Shown here: piece by piece, positions 20,920-30,900 of the stretch
Layout of the letters: every line of letters begins with the position of its first letter
Position numbering within the stretch: position 1 is the first letter of the stretch
Source of the DNA: Kosakonia sacchari SP1
GTDB lineage: Bacteria > Pseudomonadota > Gammaproteobacteria > Enterobacterales > Enterobacteriaceae
Assembly (NCBI RefSeq): GCF_000300455.3
Contig: NZ_CP007215.2
Location: 2,170,001-2,234,000, forward strand
DNA: 64,000 nucleotides
Reading direction: 5' to 3'
Notes under the pieces: model-generated
Seen by the model: only the letters and a program-made list of their open reading frames with translations
The model's database searches: none
Told to the model about the DNA's origin: nothing
Made by a program: the position numbers and the translations under genes

Positions 20920-21273
20920 TTAAAACGTTAATACTTTGTCGGCCGCCAGCGTCCACTGCGCCAGCTCCACCAGTGTGCCGATCTCCACGCCGTCAATCAG
21001 CGGCAACGCGGTGATGCCACGCCCGTCGGTGCAGGTTTTACACAGCTTCACCGGTACGTTTTGCGCCGTCAGAATCTCCAGCATCTGCTGGATGTTGTAG
21101 CCCTCGGCAGGTTTTTGCCCGCGCAACCCGGCGGTTACCGCATCGGACATCAAAAACAGCCGCAGTTCAGTGTCGCTACTCTGTTCACGCAGCGCGATGG
21201 CCAGCCGTAAGCTGTTAAATAGCGACTCACTGCCGTATGCCGCGCCATTGGCGATAATCACGATCTTTTGCAT
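20920..21273 (-). CDS. ychN: DsrE/DsrF-family protein YchN
   Basis: A 117-residue protein identical in length to E. coli YchN, a hexameric DsrE-fold protein related to sulfur-relay subunits. The conserved segments are NGAAYGSESLFNSLRLAIAL and VKLCKTCTDGRGI; the latter holds the cysteines typical of the fold. Its function is unproven. GAAGGAGTGAAG before the ATG at 21273 is a strong ribosome binding site. The frame extends to 21345, but that part has no match in the family. Confidence 0.95.
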   Translation of the reverse strand: MQKIVIIANGAAYGSESLFNSLRLAIALREQSSDTELRLFLMSDAVTAGLRGQKPAEGYNIQQMLEILTAQNVPVKLCKTCTDGRGITALPLIDGVEIGTLVELAQWTLAADKVLTF

Positions 21274-21350
21274 CTTCACTCCTTCGATAAACAGACTTGT
21301 GGCGCTTATGCTACTGCGGCCTGGCAACGGGCGAAAGGCAGTCACAACAA

Positions 21351-21899
21351 TTACTGACCAAAGCGACCAATAAGCCCGGTAGCGGCAAGCGTGTGACCTT
21401 TCAGTTTTGCGAATAATTCTTCGCGCGTAAGCCCTTCGGGCAGCGTTGGTTTAAGCGACGTTGCGATGAGGGTAAAGGTGTAATGATGCGCGCCGCTGCC
21501 CGGAGGTGGGCATGGGCCATGCCAGCGCAGATTCCCCGGCGTGTTCCTGCCGCCCGTATAGCCTTTGCCATCGCGCAGATCGTTTTGCGCAAAGCCCGTG
21601 CTGGACGGGGCGATGTTATACGCCACAAGGTGCGTTACGCCCAGCCCGGTCGCGCCTTCGGGATCGTGAACCACCAGTGCGTAACTCTGCGTATTGGCAG
21701 GTGGGTTGTTCCACACCAGCGACGGTGAATAATTTTCGCCGGTACAGTTCGGGTTATTGCTGGCGTTACCGGCGAATTTTTTCTCCATTAAGGCGTTATC
21801 CGCAAATGCGGAAGATTGCAGGGTAAACAGCTCGTTCGCGCTGGCCTGCGCGGCATAAAACAGGATCGCACTGCACAAAAGTTTATGCTTAGTGTTCAT
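21351..21899 (-). CDS. Periplasmic PEBP-family protein, YbcL-like
   Basis: A 182-residue protein of the phosphatidylethanolamine-binding (Raf kinase inhibitor-like) family. A signal peptide ends at Ala21 (QASA before NELF). The ligand-site motifs of the family follow: YSPSLVWNNPPANTQSYALV with VHDPEGATG, then GPCPPPGSGAHHYTFTLIA. Bacterial homologues include E. coli YbcL, YbhB and the pathogen YbcL that dampens host inflammation. The role here is unknown. It is not at this position in E. coli K-12, where ychN and ychO are adjacent. It lies just upstream of ychN in the same direction (77-base gap) and may share its transcript. Confidence 0.88.
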   Translation of the reverse strand: MNTKHKLLCSAILFYAAQASANELFTLQSSAFADNALMEKKFAGNASNNPNCTGENYSPSLVWNNPPANTQSYALVVHDPEGATGLGVTHLVAYNIAPSSTGFAQNDLRDGKGYTGGRNTPGNLRWHGPCPPPGSGAHHYTFTLIATSLKPTLPEGLTREELFAKLKGHTLAATGLIGRFGQ

Positions 21900-22017
21900 G
21901 TCAGCTCTCCGGTAAGGGGTGCATTAACTGTAGCTGCAGCGAAGCGCCGGGATAAGGTTTTTCCTGGTATTTTGTCTGCGGCTGTAAAGCCCTGGCAAAA
22001 CCGTTAAACTTAACGGT

Positions 22018-23415
22018 ATGAATTATCCTCTCCTTACACTTCTGATGCTGTCACTGATAAGCGGCGTCGCCAGTGCCCGGCAGAATAGCTTCGTACAGCA
22101 AGCAGAAAACCCCTTTGATAATGACGGCGACGGTTTGCCGGATCTTGGCATGGCTGCGGAAAATGGCGCGCAGGAAAAGCATTTCGCCGAGATGGCGAAA
22201 GCGTTCGGCGAAGCCAGCATGAACGATAACGGCCTGACCACTGGTGAGCAGGCGCGGCAGTTTGCTTTCGGACAATTGCGCGATGTCGTTAGCGACGAAG
22301 TGAATCAGCAAGTGGAGTCCTGGCTTTCGCCGTGGGGCAGCGCCAGCGTGGATTTCAAAGTGGATAATGAAGGCGGGTTCACTGGCAGCCACGGCGACTG
22401 GTTTGTGCCATTGCAGGATAATAATCGCTATCTCAGCTGGAGCCAGCTTGGGCTAACGCAGCAGGATGCCGGGCTGGTGGGGAATGTTGGCGTCGGTCAG
22501 CGCTGGATCGCCGGTGACTGGCTGCTGGGTTACAACACTTTTTACGACAATCTACTTGATGACAATATTGGTCGCGCCGGGCTGGGCGCTGAAGCCTGGG
22601 GTGAATATTTACGCTTTTCGGCAAACTACTACCAGCCAGTAAACAGCTGGGAGTACCAGACCGCCACGCTGCAACAGCGCATGGCGCGGGGCTATGATGT
22701 GACGGCGCAGGCGCGATTGCCGTTTTATCAGCAGCTCAATACCAGCGTCAGCGTCGAGCAATATTTCGGCAACAGCGTTGATCTTTTTGACACCGGGACG
22801 GGCTATCACAACCCGGTGGCGGTGAAACTGGGGGTGAATTACACACCAGTTCCGCTGGTGACGCTGACCGCCGAACACCGCCAGGGGGAGAGTGGGGTTA
22901 GTCAGAACGATTTAGGGCTGAAAGTGAATTATCGCTTTGGTGTACCTCTGTGGAAGCAGCTTTCTGCCAGCGAGGTGGCAGAGAGCCGTTCACTACGGGG
23001 TAGCCGCTACGACAGCCCGACGCGCAACAATGCACCGGTTTTCGAATATCGTCAGCGTAAAACGTTATCAGTCTTTCTTGCCACGCCGCCGTGGGATTTG
23101 CAGCCGGGTGAGACGGTGGCGCTGAAACTGCAAATTAACAGCACGCACGGTGTACGTTCGATAACCTGGCAGGGCGACACCCAGGCGTTAAGCCTCACGC
23201 CGCCGGCCAATGGGCGCAGCGGCGATGGCTGGACATTGATCATGCCGCGCTGGGATAGCGCAGAAGGCGCGACCAACCGCTGGACGTTGTCGGCACTGGT
23301 GGAAGACGAGAAAGGGCAGCGCGTGGAGTCGAACACTATCGAACTGAAGCTGACGGAGCCGGTGATCCCGCCAGCGGAAAACAGTAACACGGGCTGGACG
23401 CTGCCAGACCCGTAA
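22018..23415 (+). CDS. ychO: Invasin/intimin-like inverse autotransporter YchO
   Basis: A 465-residue outer-membrane protein. The signal peptide is cut near Ala20 (ASA before RQNSF), followed by a 12-stranded inverse-autotransporter beta-barrel (about 100-310; VGVGQRWIAGDWLLGYNTFY). The passenger is a single C-terminal Ig-like domain (about 355-455) rather than the long repeat chain of true invasins. Near the N-terminus DNDGDGLPD (34-42) looks like a calcium-binding DxDxDG loop. E. coli YchO (464 residues) is linked to adhesion and membrane integrity. It is convergent with narL, with four bases between them. Confidence 0.93.
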   Translation: MNYPLLTLLMLSLISGVASARQNSFVQQAENPFDNDGDGLPDLGMAAENGAQEKHFAEMAKAFGEASMNDNGLTTGEQARQFAFGQLRDVVSDEVNQQVESWLSPWGSASVDFKVDNEGGFTGSHGDWFVPLQDNNRYLSWSQLGLTQQDAGLVGNVGVGQRWIAGDWLLGYNTFYDNLLDDNIGRAGLGAEAWGEYLRFSANYYQPVNSWEYQTATLQQRMARGYDVTAQARLPFYQQLNTSVSVEQYFGNSVDLFDTGTGYHNPVAVKLGVNYTPVPLVTLTAEHRQGESGVSQNDLGLKVNYRFGVPLWKQLSASEVAESRSLRGSRYDSPTRNNAPVFEYRQRKTLSVFLATPPWDLQPGETVALKLQINSTHGVRSITWQGDTQALSLTPPANGRSGDGWTLIMPRWDSAEGATNRWTLSALVEDEKGQRVESNTIELKLTEPVIPPAENSNTGWTLPDP

Positions 23416-23419
23416 CCTG

Positions 23420-24070
23420 TCAGAAAATACGTTCCTGATGCACCCAAACTGCGGCTTCGACGCGGGATTTCAGTTTCATTTTCTTCAGCATGTGTTTGAC
23501 GTGAACTTTAACCGTGCTTTCAGTGATGTCCAGGCGGCGGGCAATCATTTTGTTCGGCAGCCCCTGGGCAATCAGCTTGAGAATGTCGCGTTCGCGCGGC
23601 GTAAGCTGGGTAATATCGCGGTCAGTGGTGGCGCGGTTGGCGCGCAGGCTGGCGGCCAGCACCGGGGTGAGCGCTTCGCTGAGCACCATTTCGCCCGCCG
23701 CAGCTTGTTGCAACGCTTTCAGGAGATCTTCCGGCTCCATATCTTTCAGCAGGTAGCCATCTGCGCCGCGTTTTAATGCGGTCACCACGTCTTCTTCATG
23801 GTTGGAAACGCTAAACACGACAACGCGGCCTGACAGGGTTTTTTCCCGCAGCTTATCCAGTGTTTCCAGCCCGTTCATGCCTGGCATGTTGAGATCCAGC
23901 AAAATCAAATCCGGGTCCAGCGATTCCGCCAGTTCAATGCCTTGCTCCCCGTTGCTGGCTTCGCCGACGACGGTGATGTCGGGAGCCATGCTGATTAACT
24001 GCTTCACGCCGGTTCGCAGCATTGGATGGTCGTCGATCAGGAGGATGGTGGCCGGATCCTGATTACTCAT
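23420..24070 (-). CDS. narL: Nitrate/nitrite response regulator NarL
   Basis: A 216-residue two-component regulator, the E. coli length. It has a receiver domain with phospho-acceptor Asp59 ([14 protein letters not shown]) and a LuxR-type helix-turn-helix at the C-terminus ([20 protein letters not shown]). It activates nar and represses other anaerobic genes when nitrate is present. It overlaps narX by eight bases, so sensor and regulator are translationally coupled. NarL-type heptamers lie before narK and narG. Confidence 0.99.
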   Translation of the reverse strand: MSNQDPATILLIDDHPMLRTGVKQLISMAPDITVVGEASNGEQGIELAESLDPDLILLDLNMPGMNGLETLDKLREKTLSGRVVVFSVSNHEEDVVTALKRGADGYLLKDMEPEDLLKALQQAAAGEMVLSEALTPVLAASLRANRATTDRDITQLTPRERDILKLIAQGLPNKMIARRLDITESTVKVHVKHMLKKMKLKSRVEAAVWVHQERIF

Positions 24071-25865
24071 GGGTATCTCCTTGCATGGATGAGAGAAACG
24101 TCTCTGGAATAAACGTCACGACGACCTCGGTGCCGCCGGATGCTCCGGGGCGAACCTGGCAATCGCCGCGCAGGCTTTGCGCGCGGTCACGCATAATGAT
24201 CAATCCATAATGGTTCGTCCTTTCAGCATTGACCGGTATACCGCAACCATTGTCGGTGATGCGCAATATTACCCGGTTTTCCTGCTGTTGCACTGCGACG
24301 CTGACCGCGGTTGCGCCGGAGTGTTTTAATGCATTGCTCAGAGCCTCGCGGGCTATCTGTAACAGGTGAATCGCCTGATGCGCTGGAACCAGTCGGGGCG
24401 GGAGCTGATAATCAAGACGCACCTGGAAACCGAAACGACCGCTGTACTCCTGGCAACTGGACTCCAGCGCCGGGCGCAGCCCTGGTTCGGTTAATTGTAA
24501 ACGAAACGTGGTCAGCAACTCGCGCAGCTGCGCCCAGGAGGTATTCAGCTCGTTGCGGATCTGCCCCAGCAACTGCTGGCTGTTTTCCGGTAGCGCGTCA
24601 CCCTGCATTTGCAGGCAACTCACCTGCATCTTCATGCACGAGAGGGACTGCGCGATGGAGTCGTGTAATTCGCGGGCAATGGTGGCGCGCTCTTCCATGA
24701 CCATCAACTGCTGCTGCCTGTCCTGATGGCGATCGAGCGCCAGCGTCGCGGTGAGTTGTTCCACCAGTGTGTCGACCAGTTGCTGCTGGTCATGGCTTAA
24801 ATGGCGACCCGGCGGCAGCGTTGCCAGCAGCAAACCATATTGCATGTGCGCATCCGCCAGCCGCCATTTCAGCGTGGTGCCAAACCCGCTGGATTCGGTG
24901 AGAATACCGTTGCGCGGGCATAAGTGGCAGCCTTTGTCATCGCAGCTCGCATCTGACTGGCAGGTAAAATCTTGATGATTTTCCTCATCTTCCAGATCGT
25001 ACACCCGCAGCTCAATATCATGCAGCAGGGTTAAATTCTGCAAACCATTCAACACCGGCGACAGGCGCTCGCACATCGGGATACGCGAATGCAGCCGGTG
25101 GTTAGCCTGCCATAAAAACGACAGGATCTGGTTCTTTTGCTCCAGCCCGGCGGTTTTTTCCTGAACGCGGCGTTCCAGTATCGCGTAGCTCTCGCCCAGC
25201 TCGGCCGACATGTTATTTAACGCTTCGCCAAGCGTCGCCATCTCGTTCCGCCCGCTGATACGCGCGCGCTGGGTAAAATCACGCTGGCTGACCGCACGTG
25301 CCATGCTCAGTAATTGCTGCCACGGACGGAGTAGACGCGCCCGCAGCCAGACCACGGCAAACAGCAATAACAGGCCCATCACTATCGCCATGAGGCGGTG
25401 CATCACCACCACTTGTTCAATACGGTGTTCGGTGCTGCGGTCAAACGAGGTCACCAACCGGTCGATTCGCCCAACGAAAATCGCAATAATTTCCGCTGCT
25501 TGCGCCGGTTGTTGCGCCTGTTTTATCGCCGGGACGACTTCGCTGCGCCAGTAGTTTTGCAACGCAGCGAGCTGCGCTTGCTGACCGTCGCGCTGTGCCG
25601 CCTGCGCCAGTTCCGGGCTGAATGCGGTGTACTCCATTTCGTCGAGCAAATATTGCTCGTCTTCATGAAGCGGAATGGCGGACAACAAGCGGTAGCTCTG
25701 CATACGCAGTGAACCGGCTTTGTTGATCGCATGTGCGCTGCCCTGAACGCCTTGTACCAGCCAGCCGGATATTGCCATGCCCGTCACACCGATAGCGGTC
25801 GACAGCAGCATCAACAACGCCAGTTGGTTAACCAGCGAGATCGGTGAAAAAAGGCGTTTTAGCAT
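24063..25865 (-). CDS. narX: Nitrate/nitrite sensor histidine kinase NarX
   Basis: A 600-residue sensor kinase. Membrane span 1 (~15-37) is followed by the nitrate-binding P-box [18 protein letters not shown] in the periplasm, span 2 (~152-172) and HAMP. A cysteine-rich central region ([17 protein letters not shown]) and a HisKA_3 kinase domain follow, with phospho-acceptor His in [19 protein letters not shown] and ATP lid DNGCGI. It phosphorylates NarL with nitrate and dephosphorylates it without. It is divergent from narK. Confidence 0.98.
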   Translation of the reverse strand: MLKRLFSPISLVNQLALLMLLSTAIGVTGMAISGWLVQGVQGSAHAINKAGSLRMQSYRLLSAIPLHEDEQYLLDEMEYTAFSPELAQAAQRDGQQAQLAALQNYWRSEVVPAIKQAQQPAQAAEIIAIFVGRIDRLVTSFDRSTEHRIEQVVVMHRLMAIVMGLLLLFAVVWLRARLLRPWQQLLSMARAVSQRDFTQRARISGRNEMATLGEALNNMSAELGESYAILERRVQEKTAGLEQKNQILSFLWQANHRLHSRIPMCERLSPVLNGLQNLTLLHDIELRVYDLEDEENHQDFTCQSDASCDDKGCHLCPRNGILTESSGFGTTLKWRLADAHMQYGLLLATLPPGRHLSHDQQQLVDTLVEQLTATLALDRHQDRQQQLMVMEERATIARELHDSIAQSLSCMKMQVSCLQMQGDALPENSQQLLGQIRNELNTSWAQLRELLTTFRLQLTEPGLRPALESSCQEYSGRFGFQVRLDYQLPPRLVPAHQAIHLLQIAREALSNALKHSGATAVSVAVQQQENRVILRITDNGCGIPVNAERTNHYGLIIMRDRAQSLRGDCQVRPGASGGTEVVVTFIPETFLSSMQGDTHE

Positions 25866-25931
25866 AGGTGATTAAGGCTCCTCGGCCGCGTGCGATGCGG
25901 ATGGTGCTATTGTCAGCGATCGCCTGGGGTA

Positions 25932-25958
25932 TACCCATACCTCTAAAGGATTACTCCT
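25932..25958. promoter_or_regulatory. Cluster of NarL heptamers between narX and narK
   Basis: TACCCAT (25932), TACCTCT (25938) and TACTCCT (25952) all fit the NarL heptamer TACYNMT. TACCTCT-AA-AGGATTA (25938-25953) also has the 7-2-7 inverted layout preferred by phosphorylated NarL, with one mismatch. It lies just before narX and may serve narX, narK or both. Confidence 0.6.
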
Positions 25959-26047
25959 TTATTGCCAGCGAGCCGACAAGAGTGGGAACAATCTGAGTAG
26001 GGAAGGTCAGAGCCGTGAAAAACCACACCTTTTTTGCCAGTAAACGC

Positions 26048-26063
26048 TACTCATAAATGAGCA
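26048..26063 (+). promoter_or_regulatory. NarL 7-2-7 site upstream of narK
   Basis: TACTCAT-AA-ATGAGCA is an inverted heptamer pair with one mismatch. Its centre is 52 bases upstream of the FNR site, about 93 bases before the predicted narK transcription start. Confidence 0.65.
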
Positions 26064-26100
26064 TAGCGATTTTTCACGCGCGAAATGGGCTGCTTTTCCT

Positions 26101-26114
26101 TTGATTTATATCAA
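26101..26114 (+). promoter_or_regulatory. FNR site of the narK promoter
   Basis: TTGATTTATATCAA is a perfect FNR dyad (TTGAT-N4-ATCAA). With the class II position of -41.5 the start would be near 26149, with TAAGGT (26136-26141) as the -10 element. Confidence 0.88.
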
Positions 26115-26173
26115 CTTAACTACCGCTATAAAAACTAAGGTGGCAGGCATCAAACCGATCAGCAGAGGTGTAT

Positions 26174-27565
26174 ATGCAGCACTCAACCATCCCGGAAAAG
26201 AGTTCGTCAGCGCGGGTTATTACCGACTGGCGTCCTGAAGAACCGGCATTCTGGCAACAGCAGGGCAATAAGATTGCGAGCCGCAACTTGTGGATCTCCG
26301 TGCCTTGTCTTCTTCTGGCTTTCTGTGTCTGGATGCTTTTTAGCGCAGTCGCCGTCAATCTCCCGAAAGTGGGTTTTCAGTTTACCACCGACCAGCTCTT
26401 TATGCTGACCGCGTTGCCATCCGTTTCCGGCGCACTGTTACGCGTACCGTACTCGTTTATGGTGCCGGTGTTCGGCGGTCGTCGCTGGACAGCTTTCAGT
26501 ACCGGGATCTTAATCATTCCGTGTGTGTGGCTGGGTTTTGCCGTACAGGATCTGAGCACGCCGTTTAGCACGTTTATCATTATCTCGCTGCTGTGCGGTT
26601 TTGCTGGTGCGAACTTTGCTTCCAGCATGGCGAATATCAGCTTCTTTTTTCCGAAACAGAAGCAGGGTGGCGCGCTTGGCATCAACGGTGGCTTTGGCAA
26701 CCTCGGCGTGAGTGTGATGCAGTTGATTGCACCGCTGGCGGTGTCGTTTTCCATTTTTGCCGCCTTTGGCGGTACCGGTGTTGCACAACCTGATGGTTCG
26801 TTGTTGTACCTCGAAAACGCGGCCTGGATATGGGTACCGTTACTGGCGGTGTTTACTCTGGCAGCCTGGTTCGGGATGAATGAGCTGGCGACCTCTAAAG
26901 CCTCGCTTAGCGCGCAACTTCCGGTACTCAAGCGTTCGCACCTGTGGATTATGAGCTTCCTGTATCTGGCAACTTTCGGCTCGTTTATCGGCTTTTCTGC
27001 CGGTTTTGCGATGCTGTCGAAAACCCAGTTTCCGGAAGTGCAGATCCTGCATTTCGCCTTCTTCGGCCCGCTGGTGGGCGCACTGGCACGCTCCGCAGGC
27101 GGTGCGATTTCTGACCGTCTGGGCGGGACTCGCGTAACGCTGGTGAACTTCGTGCTGATGGCCATTTTCAGTGCCTTGCTGTTCCTGACGCTGCCATCCG
27201 GCGGCACTGGCGGCAATTTCACTGCATTCTTCTGCGTCTTCCTCGTGCTGTTCCTGACGGCCGGGCTGGGTAGTGGTTCGACATTCCAGATGATTTCGGT
27301 GATTTTCCGTAAAAAAACCATGGAACGCGTACAACAACGCGGCGGCAGTGAAAGCGAAGCAATGCGTGAAGCCGCCACCGAAACAGCCGCAGCGCTGGGC
27401 TTTATCTCGGCAATTGGCGCAATTGGCGGTTTCTTTATTCCGAAAGCATTCGGCACTTCACTGGCGTTGACCGGCTCACCGGCAGGGGCGATGAAAGTGT
27501 TTCTCGTGTTCTATATCGCCTGCGTGGTGATCACCTGGGCGATATACGGGCGTAAAAAACAATAA
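26174..27565 (+). CDS. narK: Nitrate/nitrite antiporter NarK
   Basis: Major-facilitator transporter with 12 spans that exchanges nitrite for nitrate. The ATG at 26174, after AGAGG, gives 463 residues as in E. coli; a GTG six bases earlier is less likely. The nitrate-signature glycine-rich helices are GFAGANFASSMANISFFFP and GLGSGSTFQMISVIFR, and the substrate-binding Arg is in LLRVPYSFMVPVFGGRRW. It is anaerobically induced through FNR and NarL and followed by a terminator before narG. Confidence 0.98.
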   Translation: MQHSTIPEKSSSARVITDWRPEEPAFWQQQGNKIASRNLWISVPCLLLAFCVWMLFSAVAVNLPKVGFQFTTDQLFMLTALPSVSGALLRVPYSFMVPVFGGRRWTAFSTGILIIPCVWLGFAVQDLSTPFSTFIIISLLCGFAGANFASSMANISFFFPKQKQGGALGINGGFGNLGVSVMQLIAPLAVSFSIFAAFGGTGVAQPDGSLLYLENAAWIWVPLLAVFTLAAWFGMNELATSKASLSAQLPVLKRSHLWIMSFLYLATFGSFIGFSAGFAMLSKTQFPEVQILHFAFFGPLVGALARSAGGAISDRLGGTRVTLVNFVLMAIFSALLFLTLPSGGTGGNFTAFFCVFLVLFLTAGLGSGSTFQMISVIFRKKTMERVQQRGGSESEAMREAATETAAALGFISAIGAIGGFFIPKAFGTSLALTGSPAGAMKVFLVFYIACVVITWAIYGRKKQ

Positions 27566-27590
27566 CACTCAGTAAATGTTGATTATCCTT

Positions 27591-27616
27591 GCGCGGTGAA
27601 AGCCGCGCTTTTTTTT
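27591..27616 (+). terminator. Terminator of narK
   Basis: GCGCGG (27591-27596), loop TGAAAG, CCGCGC (27603-27608), then eight T. Confidence 0.9.
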
Positions 27617-27704
27617 ACACCTATTTAGTTACAACATACTATAAATTATCACTGCGTCGTGCTGCGGAAACCTCTGTGACAGACATCACTTTGCAGGTTC
27701 ATCT

Positions 27705-27721
27705 ACCCCTTAATACCCCGG
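27705..27721 (+). promoter_or_regulatory. Distal NarL sites of the narG promoter
   Basis: TACCCCT (27705-27711) and TACCCCG (27715-27721) are two direct NarL heptamers. They lie about 190 bases before the start predicted from the FNR site, which is where the E. coli narG distal NarL sites lie. A further heptamer, TACTCCG (27816-27822), lies near -84. Confidence 0.7.
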
Positions 27722-27773
27722 AACGCGGAATTATCTGCTTGTACCGCTGCGAGTTTATATAAAACCATTATTA

Positions 27774-27786
27774 ATCAATGGATTAA
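27774..27786 (+). promoter_or_regulatory. IHF site in the narG promoter
   Basis: AATCAATGGATTA fits WATCAANNNNTTR exactly. It sits near -122, between the distal NarL sites and the FNR site, as expected for the DNA bend that brings NarL to the narG promoter. Confidence 0.7.
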
Positions 27787-27853
27787 AAAATAGAAAGCCC
27801 TAACTCTTTGTGGGTACTCCGTCAGATGCGTGCAGAAACGAAGCTTGAGCAGC

Positions 27854-27867
27854 TTGATCACCATCAA
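27854..27867 (+). promoter_or_regulatory. FNR site of the narG promoter
   Basis: TTGATCACCATCAA is a perfect FNR dyad. A class II position puts the transcription start near 27902, giving a leader of about 59 bases before narG. Confidence 0.88.
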
Positions 27868-27960
27868 TTCTCTTTGTCTTTGTGAGGGTTACCTTCGCCG
27901 CAATTGCAGCAATGTCGATTTACCAAGAGAGCCTGACAGGCTCCAACAGGAGAACCCCCG

Positions 27961-30900
27961 ATGAGTAAATTCCTGGACCGGTTTCGCTACTTCAAACAGA
28001 AAGGCGAAACCTTTGCCGATGGGCACGGCCAGCTCTTAAACACCAACCGGGACTGGGAGGATGGATACCGTAACCGCTGGCAGCACGACAAAATCGTGCG
28101 TTCTACCCATGGCGTAAACTGCACGGGCTCGTGCAGCTGGCAGATCTTCGTGAAGAACGGTCTGGTCACCTGGGAAACCCAGCAGACTGACTACCCACGC
28201 ACCCGCCCGGACATGCCGAACCACGAACCGCGTGGCTGCCCGCGTGGCGCCAGCTACTCCTGGTACCTCTATAGTGCGAACCGCCTGAAATACCCCCTGA
28301 TGCGTAAACGCCTGATCAAACTGTGGCGTGAAGCGAAAGCGCAGCACAGCGATCCGGTTAATGCCTGGGCTTCCATCATCGAAGATGCGGAAAAAGCGAA
28401 AAGCTTTAAACAGGCGCGTGGTCGCGGTGGTTTCGTGCGTTCCTCCTGGCAGGAAGTGAACGAGCTGATTGCTGCTTCGAACGTTTACACCGTGAAAACG
28501 TACGGCCCGGACCGTGTCGCGGGCTTCTCGCCAATCCCGGCAATGTCGATGGTGTCTTACGCTTCTGGCGCGCGTTATCTCTCGCTGCTGGGCGGCACCT
28601 GCCTGAGTTTCTACGACTGGTACTGCGACTTGCCGCCAGCCTCTCCGCAAACCTGGGGCGAGCAGACTGACGTGCCGGAATCTGCCGACTGGTACAACTC
28701 CAGCTACATCATCGCCTGGGGTTCCAACGTTCCGCAGACCCGTACGCCGGACGCCCACTTCTTTACCGAAGTGCGCTACAAAGGCACCAAAACGGTTGCA
28801 GTAACGCCGGACTACGCCGAAATCGCCAAACTGTGTGATTTGTGGCTGGCACCGAAGCAGGGTACCGATGCGGCAATGGCGCTGGCGATGGGCCACGTTA
28901 TGCTGCGTGAATTCCACCTCGATAAACCGAGCCAGTACTTCACCGATTACGTTCGCCGTTATACCGACATGCCGATGCTGGTGATGCTCGAAGAGCGCGA
29001 CGGTTACTACGCGGCAGGCCGCATGCTGCGTGCCGCCGATCTGGTGGATGCGCTGGGCCAGCAAAATAATCCGGAGTGGAAAACCGTTGCCCTCGATAGC
29101 GAAGGTAACCTGACCGCGCCGAATGGCTCCATTGGTTTCCGCTGGGGTGAAAAAGGTAAGTGGAACCTTGAGCAGCGCGACGGCAGCAATGGTGCTGATG
29201 TTGAACTGAACCTCAGCCTGCTGGGTAAACAGGACGATATCGCGCAGGTCGGCTTCCCGTATTTCGGTGGTGACAATACTGAGCATTTTGCCGGCGTTGA
29301 ACTCGATAACGTCCTGATGCACAAACTGCCGGTTAAACGCCTGCAACTGGCTGATGGTACCACTGCGCTGGTGACCACGGTTTACGACCTGACCATGGCG
29401 AACTACGGCCTGGATCGCGGTCTGGGTGATGAAAACTGCGCAACCCGTTACGACGAAATAAAAGCCTACACACCGGCATGGGCTGAGAAAGTAACCGGGG
29501 TTTCGCAGTCACAAATTATTCGCATCGCCCGTGAATTCGCCGATAACGCCGATAAAACACATGGCCGTTCGATGGTTATCATCGGCGCCGGGATGAACCA
29601 CTGGTATCACCTCGATATGAACTACCGTGGGATCATCAATATGCTGGTCTTCTGCGGTTGCGTGGGACAGAGCGGCGGCGGCTGGGCACACTACGTAGGC
29701 CAGGAAAAACTGCGTCCGCAAACCGGCTGGCAGCCGCTGGCATTTGCCCTCGACTGGCAGCGTCCGGCGCGTCACATGAACAGCACCTCCTACTTCTATA
29801 ACCACTCCAGCCAGTGGCGTTATGAAACAGTAACTGCGCAGGAGTTCCTGTCGCCGTTAGCGGATAAATCCCGCTACACCGGCCATCTGATCGACTTTAA
29901 CGTGCGCGCTGAGCGTATGGGCTGGCTGCCGTCCGCGCCGCAACTGGGCACCAACCCGCTGCGTATCGCCGCTGAAGCGGAAAAAGCGGGTATGAGCGCG
30001 GTCGATTACACCGTTAAATCACTGAAAGACGGTTCACTGCGTTTCGCGGCGGAACAGCCGGAAAACGGCAAAAACCACCCGCGTAACCTGTTTATCTGGC
30101 GCTCCAACCTGTTGGGTTCTTCCGGTAAGGGTCACGAGTTTATGCTCAAGTACCTGCTGGGCACCGAACACGGTATTCAGGGCAAGGATCTTGGCAAACA
30201 GGGTGGTGTGAAACCGGAAGAAGTGGAATGGCACGACAACGGTCTCGACGGCAAACTGGATCTGGTCGTTACCCTCGATTTCCGCCTGTCCAGCACCTGT
30301 CTCTACTCCGATATCGTGCTGCCAACCGCAACCTGGTACGAAAAAGACGACATGAATACCTCGGATATGCATCCGTTTATTCATCCGCTTTCTGCCGCTG
30401 TTGACCCGGCATGGGAATCCAAAAGCGACTGGGAAATCTACAAAGGCATCGCCAAATCCTTCTCCGCGCTGTGCGTTGGGCATTTAGGTAAAGAGACCGA
30501 TGTCGTGACGCTGCCGATTCAGCATGACTCCGCTGCGGAACTGGCGCAGCCGCTGGGTGTGAAAGACTGGAAAAAAGGCGAATGCGATCTGATCCCAGGC
30601 AAAACCGCGCCGCATATTATTCCGGTGGAACGCGACTACCCGGCAACCTATGAGCGCTTTACCTCTATCGGCCCGCTGATGGAAAAAATCGGCAACGGTG
30701 GTAAAGGCATCGCCTGGAATACCCAGAGCGAAATGGATCTGCTGCGTAAGCTGAACTACACCAAAGCGGACGGCCCGGCGAAAGGGCAGCCGATGCTCAA
30801 TACCGCCATCGATGCGGCGGAAATGATCCTCACGCTGGCACCGGAAACCAACGGCCATGTGGCGGTTAAAGCCTGGGCTGCGCTGAGTGAATTTACCGGC

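Noticed and set aside
28036-29346. 436-codon minus-strand frame opposite narG
   Set aside because: Same reason: shadow of narG with no recognisable motif.
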